This document shows positions 13,844 to 17,443 of a stretch of 17,443 bases of DNA, piece by piece. This DNA is from JABMRP01 sp964444795 (lineage in GTDB: Bacteria; Planctomycetota; Planctomycetia; Pirellulales; Thermoguttaceae). The DNA is taken from assembly GCA_964444795.1 (NCBI GenBank), contig CAYUIQ010000194.1, positions 1 to 17,443 of the forward strand. Direction: 5' to 3'. Each line of letters begins with the position of its first letter. The stretch's first letter is position 1. Under the pieces are notes generated by a model. The model saw nothing but the letters and a program-made list of their open reading frames with translations. It was not told where the DNA came from and ran no database searches. The translations under genes were made by a program, and so were the position numbers.

Positions 13844-13871
13844 CGCCCAAACGTGGTCTACTGGGCGTTTT
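13844..13871 (+). terminator. Intrinsic terminator between phosphorylase and ileS
   Basis: CGCCCA (13844-13849) and TGGGCG (13862-13867) form a stem with a 12-base loop, followed by TTTT and preceded by a matching A-run, so it could work on both strands. It ends the acidic-protein/phosphorylase unit. The open frame of ileS could begin inside it at 13853, which argues for the later start. Confidence 0.7.
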
Positions 13872-13903
13872 CCACATCTCCCCCGCTTGGACTAATGCAC
13901 GCC

Positions 13904-16900
13904 ATGTTTCGTTCGGTTGAAGGCTCCGTTTCGTTTCCAAAGATCGAAGAAAATCTCTGCCGATTCTGGAAGGAACGGCAGATTTACGAGAAATCGCTGG
14001 CCGCCCGGGCCGAGGCGCCGGCCTTTGTTTTCTACGAAGGCCCTCCCACGGCCAACGGCCTCCCCCATCCGGGGCACTGTCTCACGCGGGCGATCAAGGA
14101 CCTGTTCCCCCGCTACCGTACGATGCGAGGCTACCGCTGCGATCGCAAGGCCGGCTGGGATACCCACGGCCTGCCCGTCGAGGTCGAGGTGTGCAAGGAG
14201 CTGGGCATCCACTCGAAGGAGGAAATCGAGGCCCACGGCGTCGAGTCGTTTATTCACAAGTGTCTGGAAAGCGTCTTCCGCTACACCAAAGAGTGGGAAG
14301 AATTGACCGAGCGGCTTGGCTTCTGGATCCACTTGGACGAAGCATATGTGACCTACCACCAGAGCTACGTGGAGAGCGTCTGGTGGGCGCTGAAGAATCT
14401 CTTCGATCGAGGGCTGCTGTATCAGGGCCATAAGATCGTCTGGTGGTGGGCCCAAGGCGGCACCGCACTAAGCGCCGGAGAGGTCGGACAAGGTTACCGT
14501 GAGGTGGCCGACCCAAGTGTCTACGTTCGTTTTCCCCTAGTCGACCGGCCCGACACCGATCTGCTGGTCTGGACCACCACGCCGTGGACTCTGCCGAGCA
14601 ACCAGTTCGCGGCGGTCAAACCCGAGTTGCAGTACTCGGTCGTGGCCGTTGAAGGGGAAACCCGCAAGCTGATCCTCGCCTCGGCGCTGGTCGAAGAGAT
14701 CGGCGCCAAGGCGAAAAAGGAACTGACCGTCGAGTCGACGCTCTCCGGTAGCGAGATGATCGGCTGGCGTTATCGGCCGCCGTTCGATTACTACTACAAG
14801 ACGATGGGAGATCAGCAGGGCGTTCTCAAGCAAGAGGGGAAATCGCAGCACATCGCCTGGCGCATCGTCGCGGCCGATTTCGTCACGACCGAGAGTGGCT
14901 CGGGCTTGGTGCATCAGGCGCCGGCGTTCGGCGAGGTCGACTACGATGTACTGCAGGCCGAGCAGGCTCGGTTCGTCGATGGGCAAGGGCCGCCGCTGAT
15001 CTGCGCGGTGGCTCCCGACGGCACGTTCACCGACGAGGCGCCCGACTACCAGGGGCGCTGGGTCAAGGAGGCCGATCGCGACCTCGTCCGTCAGATGCGG
15101 CTCGAAGCAACGCTCTTTCATCAGGAGCAGTACCTCCACGAATACCCGTTCTGTTGGCGGGCCGAAGAAGATCCGCTCATCCAATACCCGCGCGAGAGCT
15201 GGTTCATTCGGACCACGCAATTCAAGGACAAGATGCTGGCCAACAACAGCCGCATCAACTGGCTACCCGACCACATCCGCGACGGCCGCTTCGGCAACTT
15301 CCTGGAGACCAACGTCGATTGGGCCCTCTCGCGCGAGCGCTACTGGGGCACTCCGTTGCCGATCTGGGTGTGTGAGGAGACGGGCTATCAGGAAGCGGTG
15401 GCCGGTTACGATGATCTGCTGGCCAAGCCGGGAGTTGCCGGCACCGAGGCCTGGGAAAATGCCAAGGCGGCCAATCCCGAACTGCCCGACGATCTCAAGG
15501 TCCACAAACCGTACATCGACGAGGTGACCTACGATTCGCCCAAAGCGCCGGGCAAGCGGATGCGGCGGGTGTCCGAGGTGATCGACTGCTGGTTCGACTC
15601 CGGCGCGATGCCCTTTGCCCAGTGGGGTTATCCGCGGCAAGAAGGCTCGGCCCGGAAGTTCGCCGCTCAGTTTCCCGCCGACTTCATCAGCGAAGCGCTC
15701 GATCAAACCCGGGGATGGTTCTACAGCCAACTGGCCATCAGTACGCTGCTCTTCGGCGACGAGTCATCGAGCAACGTCGACGCGCAGCCGGCCGAATTCC
15801 CCCATCCGTTTCGCAATTGCATCGTCCTGGGGTTGATGCTGACCGAATGGTGGGAAAGCACGGACGGCCAACAGCGTTTTCTTACCGAGACCGAAGCCCG
15901 AGAGGCGTGCGGCGATCAAATCACGCGTAAGATCGGCAAGATGTCGAAGTCGCTACGCAATTACCGTTCGCCGCAAGAGATTTTCGACAAGCACGGAGCC
16001 GACGCCCTGCGCTGGTATCTGTTTGCCACGCAAGCGCCGTGGAATTCGATCATCTACAGCGATCGGGCGATCAAGGAATCGATCCCCGAGTTCCTGTTGC
16101 GGCTGTGGAACGTTTACAGTTTCTTCGTCATCTATGCCAACATCGACGGGTTTGACCCGGCGGCTGAGATCGGCGGCAACGCGGGGCAACTTGGCCCCGA
16201 AGTGCTCGCCACGGCCGCATCGTATCGTCCCATCGACCAACGCGGCGAGTTGGACCGCTGGATCCTCGGCGAGTTGAACCACACGGCCCGTATCGCCGTG
16301 GAGAAGATGGACGCCTACGACAACTACGGCGCTTGCGTGCAGTTGTCGACTTTTCTCGACGCGCTATCGAACTGGTACGTGCGCCGAAGTCGGGACCGTT
16401 ACTGGGCCTCGGGCCAGTCGACCGATAAGACCGACGCCTACTGGACGTTGTACGAGTGTCTGTTGACGCTCGGCAAGCTGGTCGCCCCGTTCGTGCCGTT
16501 TTTGGCCGAGGAACTCTGGCGGAATCTGGCCGTCGAGCCGTTCGGCGACCGAGCCATCGAGAGCGTTCACTTATGTGATTACCCCACCGGCGATGAGGCG
16601 GCGGTCGACCCCCTGCTCTCGGCTCGCATGGATCAGGTTCGCGAGATTGTCTCGCTGGGCCGCGGCGCGCGGATGAACGCGAGGTTGAAGGTTCGCCAAC
16701 CGTTGGCGCTGGTCGAGGTGGTGCTGGCCGATGCGACGCACCAAGAGTGGCTGGAGCACCATGCGGCGTTGATCCAAGAGGAGTTGAACGTCAAGCAGGT
16801 CGAGTTTACGGAGAAGGCCGATCAATACATCAGCTACACGGTGTTGCCCGATCTGAAGCGGCTGGGTCCGAAGCTCGGCCGTCAGGTGCCTGCGGTGAAG

Positions 16901-17368
16901 AAGGCCCTCTCCCAGGCCGATGGCGGCAAGCTACTGGCCGAATTGGAGGACGCCGGACAGGTCACGCTCGAACTGCCCGACGGCCAGGTGACGCTCGACA
17001 AGGACGATCTCCAGGTTCGGCTTCAGGCCAAGGAAGGTTGGGCCGCCGCGCAAGGCCATGCGTGTGTGGTCGTGCTGGCCACCGAACTGACCGACGAACT
17101 GATCGCCGAAGGACATGCCAGGGAGATCATCCACGCGATTCAGAACCGCCGCAAGGATCTGGCGTGCGAGTATACCGACCGGATTGTTGTCGGCGTCGTG
17201 ACCGATTCGGCGGAGTTGCAGGCGGCCGTGCGAGACTTCGGCGACTACATTCAGAGCGAAACGTTGGCCGTTGAACTTGTCGTCGGTCCGGTCGAAGGTG
17301 CCGAACCGGTGGAGCTGAAGCTGGCCGGGCTTGAGGTAACGTTGTTCGTGAAGGTGAGGGACGCTTAG
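13904..17368 (+). CDS. ileS: Isoleucyl-tRNA synthetase, eukaryotic-like (IleS2) type
   Basis: Attaches isoleucine to tRNA-Ile in the cytosol. From the Met at 13904 (MFRSVEGSVSFPKIEENL) it has 1154 residues. A Met at 13895 is nearly as good, and one at 13853 lies in a terminator. The class I signature is GPPTANGLPHPGHCLTRAIKD, with the HIGH motif written HPGH at residues 55-58; KMSKS is exact at about 679-683. The GWDTHGLPVE segment follows HIGH, and the CP1 editing domain includes WTTTPWTLPSNQ. The 'GLPHxGH' form, the length and the lack of a C-terminal zinc finger place it in the IleS2 branch, shared by eukaryotes and some bacteria and linked to natural resistance to mupirocin. No T-box or other tRNA-responsive leader is seen. 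It is the only essential housekeeping gene in the window. Confidence 0.96.
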   Translation: MFRSVEGSVSFPKIEENLCRFWKERQIYEKSLAARAEAPAFVFYEGPPTANGLPHPGHCLTRAIKDLFPRYRTMRGYRCDRKAGWDTHGLPVEVEVCKELGIHSKEEIEAHGVESFIHKCLESVFRYTKEWEELTERLGFWIHLDEAYVTYHQSYVESVWWALKNLFDRGLLYQGHKIVWWWAQGGTALSAGEVGQGYREVADPSVYVRFPLVDRPDTDLLVWTTTPWTLPSNQFAAVKPELQYSVVAVEGETRKLILASALVEEIGAKAKKELTVESTLSGSEMIGWRYRPPFDYYYKTMGDQQGVLKQEGKSQHIAWRIVAADFVTTESGSGLVHQAPAFGEVDYDVLQAEQARFVDGQGPPLICAVAPDGTFTDEAPDYQGRWVKEADRDLVRQMRLEATLFHQEQYLHEYPFCWRAEEDPLIQYPRESWFIRTTQFKDKMLANNSRINWLPDHIRDGRFGNFLETNVDWALSRERYWGTPLPIWVCEETGYQEAVAGYDDLLAKPGVAGTEAWENAKAANPELPDDLKVHKPYIDEVTYDSPKAPGKRMRRVSEVIDCWFDSGAMPFAQWGYPRQEGSARKFAAQFPADFISEALDQTRGWFYSQLAISTLLFGDESSSNVDAQPAEFPHPFRNCIVLGLMLTEWWESTDGQQRFLTETEAREACGDQITRKIGKMSKSLRNYRSPQEIFDKHGADALRWYLFATQAPWNSIIYSDRAIKESIPEFLLRLWNVYSFFVIYANIDGFDPAAEIGGNAGQLGPEVLATAASYRPIDQRGELDRWILGELNHTARIAVEKMDAYDNYGACVQLSTFLDALSNWYVRRSRDRYWASGQSTDKTDAYWTLYECLLTLGKLVAPFVPFLAEELWRNLAVEPFGDRAIESVHLCDYPTGDEAAVDPLLSARMDQVREIVSLGRGARMNARLKVRQPLALVEVVLADATHQEWLEHHAALIQEELNVKQVEFTEKADQYISYTVLPDLKRLGPKLGRQVPAVKKALSQADGGKLLAELEDAGQVTLELPDGQVTLDKDDLQVRLQAKEGWAAAQGHACVVVLATELTDELIAEGHAREIIHAIQNRRKDLACEYTDRIVVGVVTDSAELQAAVRDFGDYIQSETLAVELVVGPVEGAEPVELKLAGLEVTLFVKVRDA

Positions 17369-17443
17369 GGACGATCGATAAACGTCTTCCCGGCTTCAGA
17401 CGGTGGGTGCCCGGGGTCGAGTTGCGAGGAACGAGCGACGAGC

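Overview
The window is about 17.4 kb of a high-GC bacterial genome that most likely belongs to a planctomycete, probably near the Pirellulales. The reasons are the gene set and order of a planctomycete/verrucomicrobial (PVM-type) bacterial microcompartment, a multiheme cytochrome fused to TPR repeats, weak Shine-Dalgarno sequences and REP-like hairpins. The organism assignment is inference; there is no rRNA or other marker here. One assembly gap of exactly 100 N lies at 7980-8079.

Region 1 (50-7688, all on the minus strand, so read from right to left) is one compact microcompartment operon. Its order is a DeoR-family regulator, the phosphotransacylase PduL, two BMC-H hexamer shell proteins, an acetate-kinase family protein, a BMC-P (EutN/CcmL) pentamer, a CoA-acylating aldehyde dehydrogenase, a second BMC-P, an unassigned protein with RpiB-like features, a third BMC-P and a class II aldolase. 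This is the arrangement known for degradation of L-fucose and L-rhamnose in Planctomycetes. The aldolase cleaves the sugar-1-phosphate to DHAP and lactaldehyde. The dehydrogenase converts lactaldehyde to an acyl-CoA inside the shell, PduL exchanges CoA for phosphate, and the kinase makes ATP and the acid. Four proteins carry amphipathic encapsulation-peptide-like tails: PduL, the dehydrogenase and the unassigned protein at the N-terminus, and the aldolase at the C-terminus. The kinase has none.

Region 2 (7689-8440) is the intergenic space between this operon and a divergent gene. It holds candidate operator repeats close to deoR and the 100-N gap, which is flanked by an identical 55-base sequence on both sides.

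Region 3 (8441-11837, plus strand) holds a SufR-like winged-helix regulator with a cysteine-rich Fe-S type C-terminus, followed by a membrane-anchored cytochrome with eight CxxCH haem sites, a HEAT-like middle and a TPR tail. A small MoaD/ThiS-like ubiquitin-fold gene converges on it (11845-12108).

Region 4 (12145-17368, plus strand) starts with about 500 bases without a convincing gene, containing a terminator-like hairpin, a near-consensus sigma70 promoter and a structured leader. The promoter drives an extremely acidic 89-residue protein and a purine nucleoside phosphorylase, which end at an intrinsic terminator. The last gene is a eukaryotic-type (IleS2-like) isoleucyl-tRNA synthetase. 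These are housekeeping or accessory genes with no obvious link to the microcompartment.
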